Under the pieces are notes generated by a model. It had not been told where the DNA came from, did not search any database, and worked only from the letters and a program-made list of their open reading frames with translations. Both the position numbers and the translations under genes were made by a program. Of a DNA stretch of 6,240 nucleotides, positions 1 to 5,510 are shown in pieces. The stretch lies in contig JAJZCS010000127.1 in the NCBI GenBank assembly GCA_021829055.1, positions 1-6,240 of the forward strand, written 5' to 3'. Position 1 is the stretch's first letter; every line of letters begins with the position of its first letter. The DNA comes from Pseudomonadota bacterium. Its GTDB lineage: Bacteria > Pseudomonadota > Alphaproteobacteria > Acetobacterales > Acetobacteraceae.

Positions 1-59
1 GCGGCGAGGGTGGTCTTGCCACTGCCGCCTTTCTGCGAAGTCACGACGATTGTTTTCAA
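1..59 (-). CDS. ParA-family partition ATPase, N-terminal fragment
   Basis: Only the first 19 codons are inside the window; the gene runs off the left edge. Seen: on the minus strand the frame reads KTIVVTSQKGGSGKTTLA, with the deviant Walker A motif KGGxGKT at residues 10-16. Known: this motif marks the ParA/Soj/MinD P-loop ATPases, which bind ATP and DNA to segregate plasmids or chromosomes. Start choice: TTG at 59-57 is preceded by an AAAGGCGG ribosome-binding site, and an in-frame TGA at 74-72 rules out a longer start; the ATG at 75-73 is in another frame. Walker A lies nearly at the N-terminus, so there is no leading helix-turn-helix domain, as in short plasmid (type Ib) or Soj-like ParA proteins. 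The product could also be another member of the superfamily, such as a VirC1-like protein. The adjacent resolvase remnant favours plasmid partition (inference). Confidence 0.9.
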   Translation of the reverse strand, partial: MKTIVVTSQKGGSGKTTLA

Positions 60-92
60 GAAAACCGCCTTTCATGCAGACTGCAAAACATG

Positions 93-104
93 ATTTCATG
101 AAAT
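93..104. promoter_or_regulatory. Palindrome ATTTCATGAAAT, candidate operator of parA
   Basis: A perfect 12-bp palindrome overlaps the downstream half of the predicted -10 box and the likely transcription start of parA. Known: par operons are commonly autoregulated by a partition protein that binds repeats or palindromes at the promoter. Inference: this could be such an operator. Only one copy was seen, and short AT-rich palindromes also arise by chance. Confidence 0.35.
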
Positions 105-130
105 ATAGCGCGTCTGATGTAATATGTCTA
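102..130 (-). promoter_or_regulatory. Probable sigma70 promoter of parA
   Basis: On the minus strand a -35 box TAGACA (130-125, 5 of 6 consensus bases) and a -10 box TATATT (107-102, 5 of 6) are separated by exactly 17 bases. Transcription would begin near position 95, giving a leader of roughly 36 nt before the TTG start at 59. No other candidate of this quality was noticed between the resolvase remnant and parA. Confidence 0.6.
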
Positions 131-147
131 ATGTTGGTTCGATCGGA

Positions 148-405
148 ATTTCTTGGCGGTAAGCCGAGACGGGGCGCGCCGCGTTTCTGCGCGGCCTTCA
201 CGCCGCGGTGCTTGAGTTCGTCGAGCATGTGGATGAGGTCCCGGAGGCTTCGGCCGAGCCGGTCGAGCTTCCAGACGATCAACGTATCACCGGCCTGCAG
301 GGCCTTGAGGCAACGGAGCAGGGCAGGGCGCTGCGTCGTGGCTCCCGAGATCCCCTCGTCTTTGAACACGGTTTTGCAGCCGGCTTTCTTCAGAGCTGCG
401 AGCTG
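148..405 (-). pseudogene. Serine resolvase/invertase (Tn3 TnpR/Pin type), N-terminally and internally deleted
   Basis: Seen: the minus-strand frame reads QLAALKKAGC, KDEGISG, RPALLRCLKAL, GDTLIVWKLDRLGRSL, then DLIHMLDELKHRGV. This is the second half of the resolvase catalytic domain, including the conserved LDRLGRS helix. The usual N-terminus (GYARVS with the catalytic Ser) is absent, and a TAA lies in frame at 420-418. After HRGV the text jumps to KAAQKRGAPRLGLPPR, which resembles the hinge before the C-terminal DNA-binding domain (compare AAKARGxxLGRPP in the family). About 60-70 residues are therefore missing at roughly 195-201, without loss of frame. The frame then stays open, out of phase, through parA. 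The product cannot be an active recombinase. Intact relatives act in multimer resolution or transposon cointegrate resolution. Confidence 0.85.
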
Positions 406-490
406 TATGAAACCAACTTATGAAACACGCAAGCCCTTGATTGAGGTGGGGCAGGGCCATGTTTCAGACCTTACCCCTGATGGGGTTGCT

Positions 491-502
491 GTTGCCGGCA
501 AC
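491..502. repeat. Perfect 12-bp palindrome GTTGCCGGCAAC
   Basis: The six-base half-site GTTGCC is followed directly by its reverse complement GGCAAC. It lies in non-coding DNA just upstream of the resolvase remnant, 12 bases beyond a smaller ACCCC-TGAT-GGGGT hairpin. It could be a protein-binding site or a remnant of a recombination site, but nothing in the sequence decides this. Confidence 0.3.
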
Positions 503-778
503 CTAAGTATGCTTCGGTTAATATGATCCGTGCCTACGGTGGCGAACGACCACGGGCGCATGCGAAGCAGAGGCGCTACCGGGGTTCATGATATGAGCGT
601 ACCACTGACGTTGCCGTCCCCTCCAATGACAAGGAGCAGCTCGTGGTACCCCGAGTTCGATGGTCCCATCACGCTCTCGCCTGCAACATTTGCATTTAAA
701 TCGCCGTTGGCGCATCATTCTGCTGCGACTGATAGAGTTGCCTGCGCGACTCGCCTTATGTCAGTTGCCTTTTTTTAC

Positions 779-804
779 AACGGCCCAGCAAACACTGAGC
801 CGTT
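779..804 (+). terminator. Imperfect stem-loop before the DUF3800 gene, possible weak terminator
   Basis: AACGGC, one mismatch (C785/A798) and CAG pair with CTG and GCCGTT around a six-base CAAACA loop: nine pairs in total. On the plus strand the stem runs directly into TTTTCGTTT, a short, interrupted T-tract. It could insulate the DUF3800 gene, which starts 27 bases later, from upstream transcription. A role as a 5' leader structure is equally possible. Confidence 0.35.
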
Positions 805-831
805 TTCGTTTGTGCCGGTCGTCTTGTAGTA

Positions 832-1614
832 ATGTACCTGCTTTACTTGGACGAATCCGGCAACGAAAACGATCCGAACGACCGCTATTTCGTGCTCGCT
901 GGCGTGGCGCTGTTCGAGCGTCAGACCTTCTTTCTGACGCGGGATATTGAGGCGATACAGGAAAAGCACTTCCCAAATCATCAGCCGATTCCGTTTCATG
1001 CCTCGGAGATTCGCAGCGGCCGGAAAATGTGGCGCCAAGTCGAGCCCGAGAAGCGGGCGCAGGTGCTCGACGATCTTTCGTCGGCCATTATGCTAAGTCC
1101 CGCAAGAGGCCGAATACTATTTGCGGCAGCCGTAGAGAAAACGCGCGACCTTTACGGCGAAAACGCGGTCGCACGCGCGACGGAGGAGGTATGCAAAAGG
1201 TTTGATCTGCTCCTGCAACGCCGCTTTCAGAGAGACGACGATCGTCAGCGAGGATTAATAATTTTCTCGCAAGGGCGCTTTGACGCACGCGCCAAAATCT
1301 GGGTCAAGGACTTTCACCGGCGCGGGACGCAATGGGGCGCCATCAACAATCTGGCTGACATACCGTACTTTGCTCCGATGCATGAATCGAGGCTTCTGCA
1401 GGCAGCCGATCTCGTCTCACACGCGACCTGGCTCCTGTATGAGCGCCGGGACCCGCGATTATTCCACACGCTGTTGCCGGCATTTGATGCGGCAGACGGG
1501 AATATTCACGGGTTAGTGCATGTGCGAGCCACAGAAGCAGTCTGCGATTGTCCCGCGTGTATTGGGCCTCGCGGTCCAAGTCCGTGGTTAGGTGGAGGGC
1601 CAACCGAATCATGA
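832..1614 (+). CDS. DUF3800 domain protein
   Basis: This is a 260-aa product of the usual length for DUF3800 (Pfam PF12686), which is predicted to have an RNase H-like fold and be a nuclease; its biological role is unsettled. Seen: an N-terminal YLDESGN strand (Asp7, Glu8), FHASEI (His56, Glu59), and a C-terminal LLQAADLVSHATW (Asp193). These acidic positions are spaced as expected for the putative metal-binding site. The protein ends with a Cys cluster, CDCPAC (Cys238, 240, 243), as in many relatives. No signal peptide or membrane segment is seen, so it is probably cytoplasmic. ATG 832 directly follows a TAG and has no clear Shine-Dalgarno, so initiation may be weak or leader-dependent. It stands alone between mobile-element debris. 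Such genes are common in accessory DNA, and a defence or toxin-like role is conceivable but not shown here. Confidence 0.88.
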   Translation: MYLLYLDESGNENDPNDRYFVLAGVALFERQTFFLTRDIEAIQEKHFPNHQPIPFHASEIRSGRKMWRQVEPEKRAQVLDDLSSAIMLSPARGRILFAAAVEKTRDLYGENAVARATEEVCKRFDLLLQRRFQRDDDRQRGLIIFSQGRFDARAKIWVKDFHRRGTQWGAINNLADIPYFAPMHESRLLQAADLVSHATWLLYERRDPRLFHTLLPAFDAADGNIHGLVHVRATEAVCDCPACIGPRGPSPWLGGGPTES

Positions 1615-1627
1615 GAGCGTGCACTGA

Positions 1628-1921
1628 ATGAGAGGGCAGACGGGTATCCGATGCGCCCCCGAGCGGCTGGAGGGATTCACCAGGCGCCTACGTACCTTGC
1701 CCCAATCCGTCTTGCATACCCTCACCTATGACCAGGGCAAGGAGATGGCGCGGCACGATGAGCTGGAGCGCAAGGTGGGCATCCGTATCTACTTTGTCGA
1801 CCTGCATAGTCCTTGGCAGCGCACGACCAACGAGAACACCAATGGTCTGCTGCGTCAGTATTTCCACAAGGGGACAGACCTGTCGGTACACTCACAGAGG
1901 CACAGTATTTTCCAATCGTAA
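1628..1921 (+). pseudogene. IS30-family transposase, internal fragment of the DDE domain
   Basis: Family-like text runs from about 1667 (LEGFTRRLRTLPQSV) to about 1904 (TDLSVHSQ). It includes TYDQGKEMARH, carrying the second catalytic Asp (residue 35 of this frame), and NENTNGLLRQYF, carrying the catalytic Glu (residue 69). Missing are the N-terminal helix-turn-helix half, the first Asp and the C-terminal tail that normally follows LSVHSQ. The first dozen residues of the frame do not look like IS30, so the ATG at 1628 is not a genuine start. Usually conserved positions are altered (VDLHSPWQRTT where CDPHSPWQRG is typical, and FHKG for FPKG), which suggests long decay. The right break coincides with the left end of the next insertion sequence. 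The fragment cannot encode an active transposase. Confidence 0.88.
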
Positions 1922-1935
1922 GATGAGGCTGAAAT
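1905..1935 (+). repeat. Left terminal inverted repeat of the insertion sequence
   Basis: The 31 bases begin GTATTTTCCAA and end GATGAGGCTGAAAT. They match the reverse complement of 3232-3260 except for a short variable middle and one extra T. The flanking DNA to the left is the broken IS30-family reading frame. Confidence 0.7.
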
Positions 1936-1943
1936 CGTAGCAG

Positions 1944-3203
1944 TCATGCTGCGGACCTGGATCGACGGTTGATGAACTGGAACAGCTTTTTTCTTTCCTC
2001 CTGTACCTGTCTGGCCGCTTCATTATCGCTCATGGCATGAGCTTCGCGTTCAAGAGCGTCTGGGCTCATGCCGGGTTTGAGATGGTGCGGGTAGCTTGGG
2101 ATCGATTTGAGTTTGTCCCATGGCGTCATGATCTGGTCTTGCGGGTAGGTTTTCTTGATCTTTCCCTTGGAATCCATGTGGTCCACTGAGAAGAAGCAGG
2201 GGCGGTGGAAGTTGAGATAAGGATTAAAGGTTGCCGCATAGAACTGATTGATGGCGGTGGCGTGTTTTTGAGGGATGTGGCTGTATCCCATGAATTTGCG
2301 GATGATGGCGCCATTCTTGCACTCGGCCAGGGCGTTGTCGTTGGTTTGCCGGGGCCGCGACTTGGTGAACTCGATGCGCAGCTTGTCCAGGAGGGAAGCG
2401 GTTTCCTGGTTGACATATTCAGAACCGGAGTCGGAATGGAAGCCCCGGATTGCAAAGGGGAAGCCATCGAGCAAGATGGCGATCACGGGCAGCAGATAGG
2501 CCTCACTGATCCGCTCCACGGAGGCCACGAGTTCCCACTGGGTGACGATATCGACGGCGTTGATATGGTAGACCCCTTTGTCGCCATCCCAATCGCCTTG
2601 ATGAACCGTGTCGATTCTGATGTACCCGGGCAAGCCGTGCGGAGCGGGGGCCTTGCGGATGCCGATCCTGACCGGTGACCGTCGGGTGCCTCTATGGACC
2701 AGCCGGTTCTTGAGATAGGGTTCTGACTGGCGCAGGTTGTAAAGATGGGAAACCGATATCCGGGAGAGGCGGGCAAATCGCGGATCGCCAAAGACCGTAT
2801 AGGCCCTGTTGAGCAACACCTGGGTGGCGGGTCCCGAGGGGGTATCGTGCAGGCTGTCCATTTCGGCCAAGAGGATCCTGTCTTCGCGCCGGTACCGGCA
2901 GGAGAAGCTGGTGCGGCTGGCTCGGTTCTGGGGTTTGAGGGTCTTGGTCTCACGGTACTGTGCAATGAGTCGGGACAAATGCTGCCGCGAATATCCGGTC
3001 AAGCGCCGCATATAGGCAAACAGAACCCCCCGTTGCCCCTTGGGCAGTTGGAAGTAGCGAAACCGCTTGATGACGGTTGCCACAAAGGCGCGAAGCCTGG
3101 ATTCATCGGCCGGGATGGAGAAGTCGACATTTGCCGTACCTTCCAGAAATTCCCGGATTTGCTCGATCGTGTTGAGCCTTGAGTCATTCATGTCGATCAC
3201 CAT
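1944..3203 (-). CDS. DDE (rve-like) transposase, intact DD35E
   Basis: This 419-aa product is the transposase of the surrounding insertion sequence; it cuts and joins DNA at the element's terminal repeats. Seen: a helix-turn-helix-like segment LTGYSRQHLSRLI at residues 68-80; the first catalytic Asp in RIDTVHQGDWDGDKG (Asp198); the second in GFHSDSGSEYVN (Asp258); and Glu294 in NALAECKNG, 35 residues after the second Asp. This is the retroviral-integrase-type core. A basic tail (INRRSRS) ends the protein. No frameshift or stop interrupts it, so it may be active. ATG 3203 is the longest start; an in-frame ATG at 3191 with GGTG upstream is a fair alternative. The fold is close to that of IS3/IS481-type enzymes, but the family assignment is open. 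The gene ends only 9 bases inside the left repeat. Confidence 0.88.
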   Translation of the reverse strand: MVIDMNDSRLNTIEQIREFLEGTANVDFSIPADESRLRAFVATVIKRFRYFQLPKGQRGVLFAYMRRLTGYSRQHLSRLIAQYRETKTLKPQNRASRTSFSCRYRREDRILLAEMDSLHDTPSGPATQVLLNRAYTVFGDPRFARLSRISVSHLYNLRQSEPYLKNRLVHRGTRRSPVRIGIRKAPAPHGLPGYIRIDTVHQGDWDGDKGVYHINAVDIVTQWELVASVERISEAYLLPVIAILLDGFPFAIRGFHSDSGSEYVNQETASLLDKLRIEFTKSRPRQTNDNALAECKNGAIIRKFMGYSHIPQKHATAINQFYAATFNPYLNFHRPCFFSVDHMDSKGKIKKTYPQDQIMTPWDKLKSIPSYPHHLKPGMSPDALEREAHAMSDNEAARQVQEERKKLFQFINRRSRSAA

Positions 3204-3231
3204 AGTCGGTAGATGATCGACCCAAATCCCT

Positions 3232-3260
3232 ATTTCAGCCTCATATGCCGTTGGAAATAC
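3232..3260 (-). repeat. Right terminal inverted repeat, inner copy
   Basis: Read on the minus strand it begins GTATTTCCAACGG and ends ATGAGGCTGAAAT, the counterpart of the left end. The GTATTT and GAAAT edges shared with the left repeat, but missing from the outer copy at 3269-3291, make this the better candidate for the true end. It lies 28 bases upstream of the transposase start, so it probably overlaps the transposase promoter. Confidence 0.7.
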
Positions 3261-3268
3261 GGAACCCG

Positions 3269-3291
3269 TTCAGCCTCATATGCCATTGGAA
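3269..3291 (-). repeat. Second, outer copy of the right-end repeat
   Basis: The 23-base block from TTCAGCCTCATATGCC to TTGGAA matches 3234-3256 at 22 of 23 positions, shifted by 35 bases. It may be a second transposase-binding site belonging to the element, or the relic end of an earlier or neighbouring copy. No matching second copy was seen at the left end. Confidence 0.75.
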
Positions 3292-3302
3292 GAGGCTCCG
3301 AG

Positions 3303-3332
3303 TTGACACGCGCCGCGCGTCCGCTGCATACT
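3303..3332 (+). promoter_or_regulatory. Probable promoter of the DUF2589 cluster
   Basis: A perfect -35 hexamer TTGACA (3303-3308) is followed after 18 bases by CATACT (3327-3332, 4 of 6 consensus bases). Transcription would start near 3339, only about 10 bases before the first ATG at 3349. It lies 12 bases outside the outer repeat of the insertion sequence and reads rightward into the cluster. Confidence 0.5.
3308..3320. promoter_or_regulatory. Inverted repeat ACGCGC-C-GCGCGT, candidate operator
   Basis: Two perfect six-base arms flank a single central C at 3314. The repeat sits entirely between the -35 and -10 boxes of the predicted cluster promoter, sharing only the last base of the -35. 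That is a classical repressor position. No regulator gene is in the window, so the binding protein would be encoded elsewhere (inference). Confidence 0.4.
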
Positions 3333-3348
3333 ACAAAAACGCCGTAAC

Positions 3349-4665
3349 ATGATGGTGACGACCATGCCAGCGCTTGATACCTCGGCCGCAGAAAGTGCCA
3401 AAAGCTTATTGAATGGTATTGATTACGGAGCCCTGATCGGCAGTCCCTTGACGGCGGCGATCACCGCCCAAGCCATGGCGGCCCGCTCCACATGGGAGTT
3501 CATCCAACAGGTTGGCCTCAATACGGACAAGGACGGCAACAAGACCGCCGTGACGGTCACCTTCATGTACATGAAGGACGGCGAGATGGTTCGTCTGATC
3601 GTGCCCATCCTCACCATCGTGCCGATCCCTCTTATTATCATTGACGAGGTGGATATCCAGTTCAAAGCCAGTATCAACGCCTCCGCCTCGCAATCCAGCA
3701 CACAAAGCAGCGCCAGCGATGTGAGTGGATCGCTCACCGGCCAGGCCAGCTTAGGCTGGGGGCCTTTCAGTGCCTCGGTCAGTGTTACGGCGAGCTACTC
3801 GAGCAAGCAGGACTCCAAGGCCACTCAGGATTCGCGCTACTCCGTCGAATACACCCAGCAGGTACACGTGCATGCCACGCAGGCCGACATGCCCGCAGGC
3901 CTCGCCACGGTGCTGAACATTCTGTCAAGCGCCGCGAGCACAGGCTCCAAAGACGGCACGCTCAAGATTTCCCCCACCATCGGCACGCTTGCTCTGACCG
4001 ACCCGAACACCAAGCAGAACCTGCAGATCCGCGTCACCAATGCCAACGGTTTGGTCGTGCCGCAAGTGTCTGTTCTGATTAAAAACATACCGCCGTGGGT
4101 CTCGTTCGGCTCGGCGCCGCTCGGACAGACCATTAGTGGCCAAAAGAGCCCCGACATCACGGTGCCGACCGACGACAAAGGCACTGTCAACCTGCTTTTC
4201 TGGATTGACACCGTCAACGCGAAGCTGGCCAATAATCAGCAGCCTTTCCAGTTGGATATTTCAGCCGCCATCACGGCGAGTGCCGATGACAAAAACCCGA
4301 TTACAAAGACCGGCGCCTTCCCGATGAAAGTGGTCGGCGTGCTGCCGCCACCGCCATCAAAGGCCTCTATTACGGCATCGCCGTCCCCTCTCACCATGGC
4401 GCATGAAGCCACCACCGGCCAGACGGTGACTATCGCGGTCACGGATGCCAGTGGTAATCCGGCAAAAGGCGGCACGGTCGCGGTGAGCGTTTCCACCAAC
4501 TTGGCTGCTACTCCGACCAGTGCACCCATTGATGATAAAGGACAAACAATTGTCACGGTAACACCCGTTAGCGGAACTGGTGCAGGCGCCGGCTCGGTCA
4601 CGCTGAGCTACACGCCGGACAATGCGCCAACTGTTACGGCCACGGTGCCGGTCACACTCACGTGA
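3349..4665 (+). CDS. DUF2589 protein with two C-terminal Ig-like domains
   Basis: This is a 438-aa protein. Residues about 15-195 match DUF2589 (Pfam PF11655): LIGSPLTAAITAQ, then STWEFIQQVGL, VTFMYMKDG, and the signature VPILTIVPIPLIIIDEV with a following QFKASI. A Ser/Thr/Gln-rich stretch (about 110-165) follows. Residues about 205-332 read as a first beta-sandwich (QIRVTNANGLVVPQVSV). A PPPP linker at 333-336 leads to a second domain (337-438) with the Big-1/invasin-like pattern TVTIAVTDASGNPAKGGTV. Ig-like domains usually serve adhesion or assembly, and the function of DUF2589 is unknown to me. No signal peptide or membrane helix is visible, which is odd for Ig-like modules, so secretion would need a dedicated route. 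Start: ATG 3349 has no Shine-Dalgarno, while ATG 3364 (residue 6) has GGTGA six bases upstream. Its TGA overlaps the GAGGAG that precedes the next, broken gene. Confidence 0.85.
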   Translation: MMVTTMPALDTSAAESAKSLLNGIDYGALIGSPLTAAITAQAMAARSTWEFIQQVGLNTDKDGNKTAVTVTFMYMKDGEMVRLIVPILTIVPIPLIIIDEVDIQFKASINASASQSSTQSSASDVSGSLTGQASLGWGPFSASVSVTASYSSKQDSKATQDSRYSVEYTQQVHVHATQADMPAGLATVLNILSSAASTGSKDGTLKISPTIGTLALTDPNTKQNLQIRVTNANGLVVPQVSVLIKNIPPWVSFGSAPLGQTISGQKSPDITVPTDDKGTVNLLFWIDTVNAKLANNQQPFQLDISAAITASADDKNPITKTGAFPMKVVGVLPPPPSKASITASPSPLTMAHEATTGQTVTIAVTDASGNPAKGGTVAVSVSTNLAATPTSAPIDDKGQTIVTVTPVSGTGAGAGSVTLSYTPDNAPTVTATVPVTLT

Positions 4666-4669
4666 GGAG
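4664..4669 (+). promoter_or_regulatory. Strong ribosome-binding site facing an ACG codon
   Basis: GAGGAG overlaps the stop codon of the DUF2589 gene and stands six bases before ACG at 4676-4678, exactly where a start codon should be. It indicates that the downstream frame was once translated from there, probably from ATG before a T-to-C change, and was coupled to the DUF2589 gene. Confidence 0.6.
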
Positions 4670-4675
4670 AGCGAT

Positions 4676-5285
4676 ACGGTAAACCTAACCAACGAGGAAC
4701 TAGCGATATTGAACACGGGCGTTTTCTCACGTGACGGAGTCGTCGTACCCACGACGGACAACGATGATTCGGGAATCTACCAGGCTGCATGTTGGAGCTG
4801 GGCTTTGAATGGCGAGTTTGTTTCCGCCCATGACGAATACAGCGCAGGCAACCCGTACGAGCAAATTTTTACGCGCAATGCGCAAACGCACGGACCTACC
4901 GCTCTCAACAATAGCTACGCACAGCAAATCATCACAGTATGGCCGCAAGCCAGGCCCTACGTAGAAACTCTGGATGCAATGCTTGATAGCGTCATCGGCG
5001 GAACTCAAGAAGCGCAAAAGCATTGCCGGCTTGACGGTTCTCGATCAGCCGTCCAACTACACCATCTATATGTGAACGCGCTCCTGGTACGGCTGGGATC
5101 ACTGGGCTGTAGGCATACGCGATGTGCCCAACAATCGGATCAATTACATTGAAACCGTAACCGAAATACCGCTTCAATATCGCTGTAACGTGGTGTGGGA
5201 TGAGGGTTTGCCAGAAACTGACATTTACGTTGACAGCCTGCGGGAGGAGCATATTACCGTTTTAAGGAACGCCGTGGCTGGATAG
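4676..5285 (+). pseudogene. Broken gene, possible papain-like cysteine peptidase
   Basis: The family is not recognised. Translation from 4676 gives VNLTNEELAILNTGVF and continues to about 5015. The good text then moves to the next frame (SIAGLTVLDQPSNYTIYM), consistent with one extra A in the AAAA run at 5016-5019. A TGA at 5073-5075 interrupts, and TRSWYGWDHWAVGIRDVPNN follows, ending at TAG 5283-5285. Reconstructed length is about 202 aa. Seen: YQAACWSWAL (Cys codon 4790-4792) and GWDHWAVGI (His codon 5100-5102) followed by Asp/Asn. Known: papain-like cysteine peptidases pair a Cys-Trp helix start with a later His strand and an Asp or Asn. Inference: a peptidase-like fold, unproven. Defects: ACG at the start position, a frameshift and a stop. 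The frameshift could be a sequencing error, but together the three suggest decay. No signal peptide is seen. Confidence 0.7.
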
Positions 5286-5382
5286 CAGTTCGCGCTGAGC
5301 GAGTTCATGGCTCACTGATGAGCAGCGGATGAATTGCCCCAAAAGGCTTTCGATGCGGCAGTGCACGGTAGCCGAGAGAGGT

Positions 5383-5510
5383 ATGTCAAAAGACCAAGTT
5401 GCACTGGGCAGTGGCAGTATCGCGGCGGCAGAAGGCAACACCTAGCCGCTATCCGTACGATTGAAGTCACTGTCCAGCAACCCGCAAGCGGAGCGGCCCC
5501 ATTATGGTAA
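5383..5510 (+). pseudogene. Tiny ORF, probably about 43 aa before a one-base deletion
   Basis: ATG 5383 follows a GAGAGAGG tract closely and reads MSKDQVALGSGSIAAAEGNT before TAG at 5443-5445. One base out of phase the text continues plausibly as AAIRTIEVTVQQPASGAAPLW to TAA 5508-5510. One missing base at about 5441-5443 (for example a lost C in ACCC) would restore one frame of about 43 residues. The repaired stop overlaps the ATG of the next gene (5504) by seven bases, an arrangement typical of translational coupling, which supports a real former gene. No family is recognised. The 97 bases between the preceding broken gene and this ATG hold no credible gene, only a weak GCTCA-CTGA-TGAGC hairpin at 5310-5323. 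An upstream in-frame ATG at 5329 exists but has no better support. Confidence 0.45.

Larger units (their letters stand above)
412..831. other. About 420 bases with no supportable gene
   Basis: Short open frames occur on both strands (for example 530-829 on plus and 718-518 on minus). They overlap one another, read as arginine-rich or low-quality text, lack ribosome-binding sites and match no family I recognise. What can be seen is a perfect 12-bp palindrome GTTGCCGGCAAC (491-502), a short ACCCC-TGAT-GGGGT hairpin (473-486) and a stem-loop at 779-804. The stretch begins where the resolvase homology breaks off, so it may be scar DNA from the deletion that removed the resolvase N-terminus (inference). 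Confidence 0.5.
1905..3260 (-). mobile_element. Complete-looking insertion sequence with a DD35E transposase, about 1.36 kb
   Basis: The element is bounded by imperfect inverted repeats. The left end begins GTATTTTCCAA (1905) and the right end closes TTGGAAATAC (3260); both share ATGAGGCTGAAAT on the inner side. It holds one transposase gene read right to left, with no passenger gene. The boundaries are my estimate from the repeats. A further copy of the repeat at 3269-3291 could move the right end to about 3291. AGAGGC occurs just outside the left end (1896-1901) and at 3291-3296 and might be a target duplication for that longer version, but the fit is asymmetric. I cannot assign the element to a named IS family with confidence. 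Confidence 0.75.

Noticed and set aside
50..526. 158-aa plus-strand frame across the parA start and the resolvase remnant
   Set aside because: It is Arg/Ser/Pro-rich and antisense to recognisable resolvase sequence on the minus strand.
518..718. 66-aa minus-strand Cys/Arg-rich frame
   Set aside because: The CKCC spacing is not a known zinc motif, there is no ribosome-binding site, and three other frames overlap it.
1939..1953. Short hairpin at the stop codon of the transposase gene as a terminator
   Set aside because: It has about four pairs and no T-tract; it is too weak to call.
2205..2678. 157-aa plus-strand frame opposite the transposase
   Set aside because: It is antisense to the catalytic core of an intact transposase, with no ribosome-binding site or recognisable motif.
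3837..4232. 131-aa minus-strand frame inside the DUF2589 gene
   Set aside because: It is an antisense shadow of a well-supported gene; its text mirrors the Thr/Ser-rich sense sequence.
5073..5075. TGA as a recoded (selenocysteine or readthrough) codon
   Set aside because: No selenocysteine-insertion hairpin was noticed after it, and the frameshift and ACG start nearby make ordinary decay the simpler explanation.
5310..5323. GCTCA-CTGA-TGAGC hairpin as a terminator
   Set aside because: The stem is only five pairs and no T-tract follows on either side.
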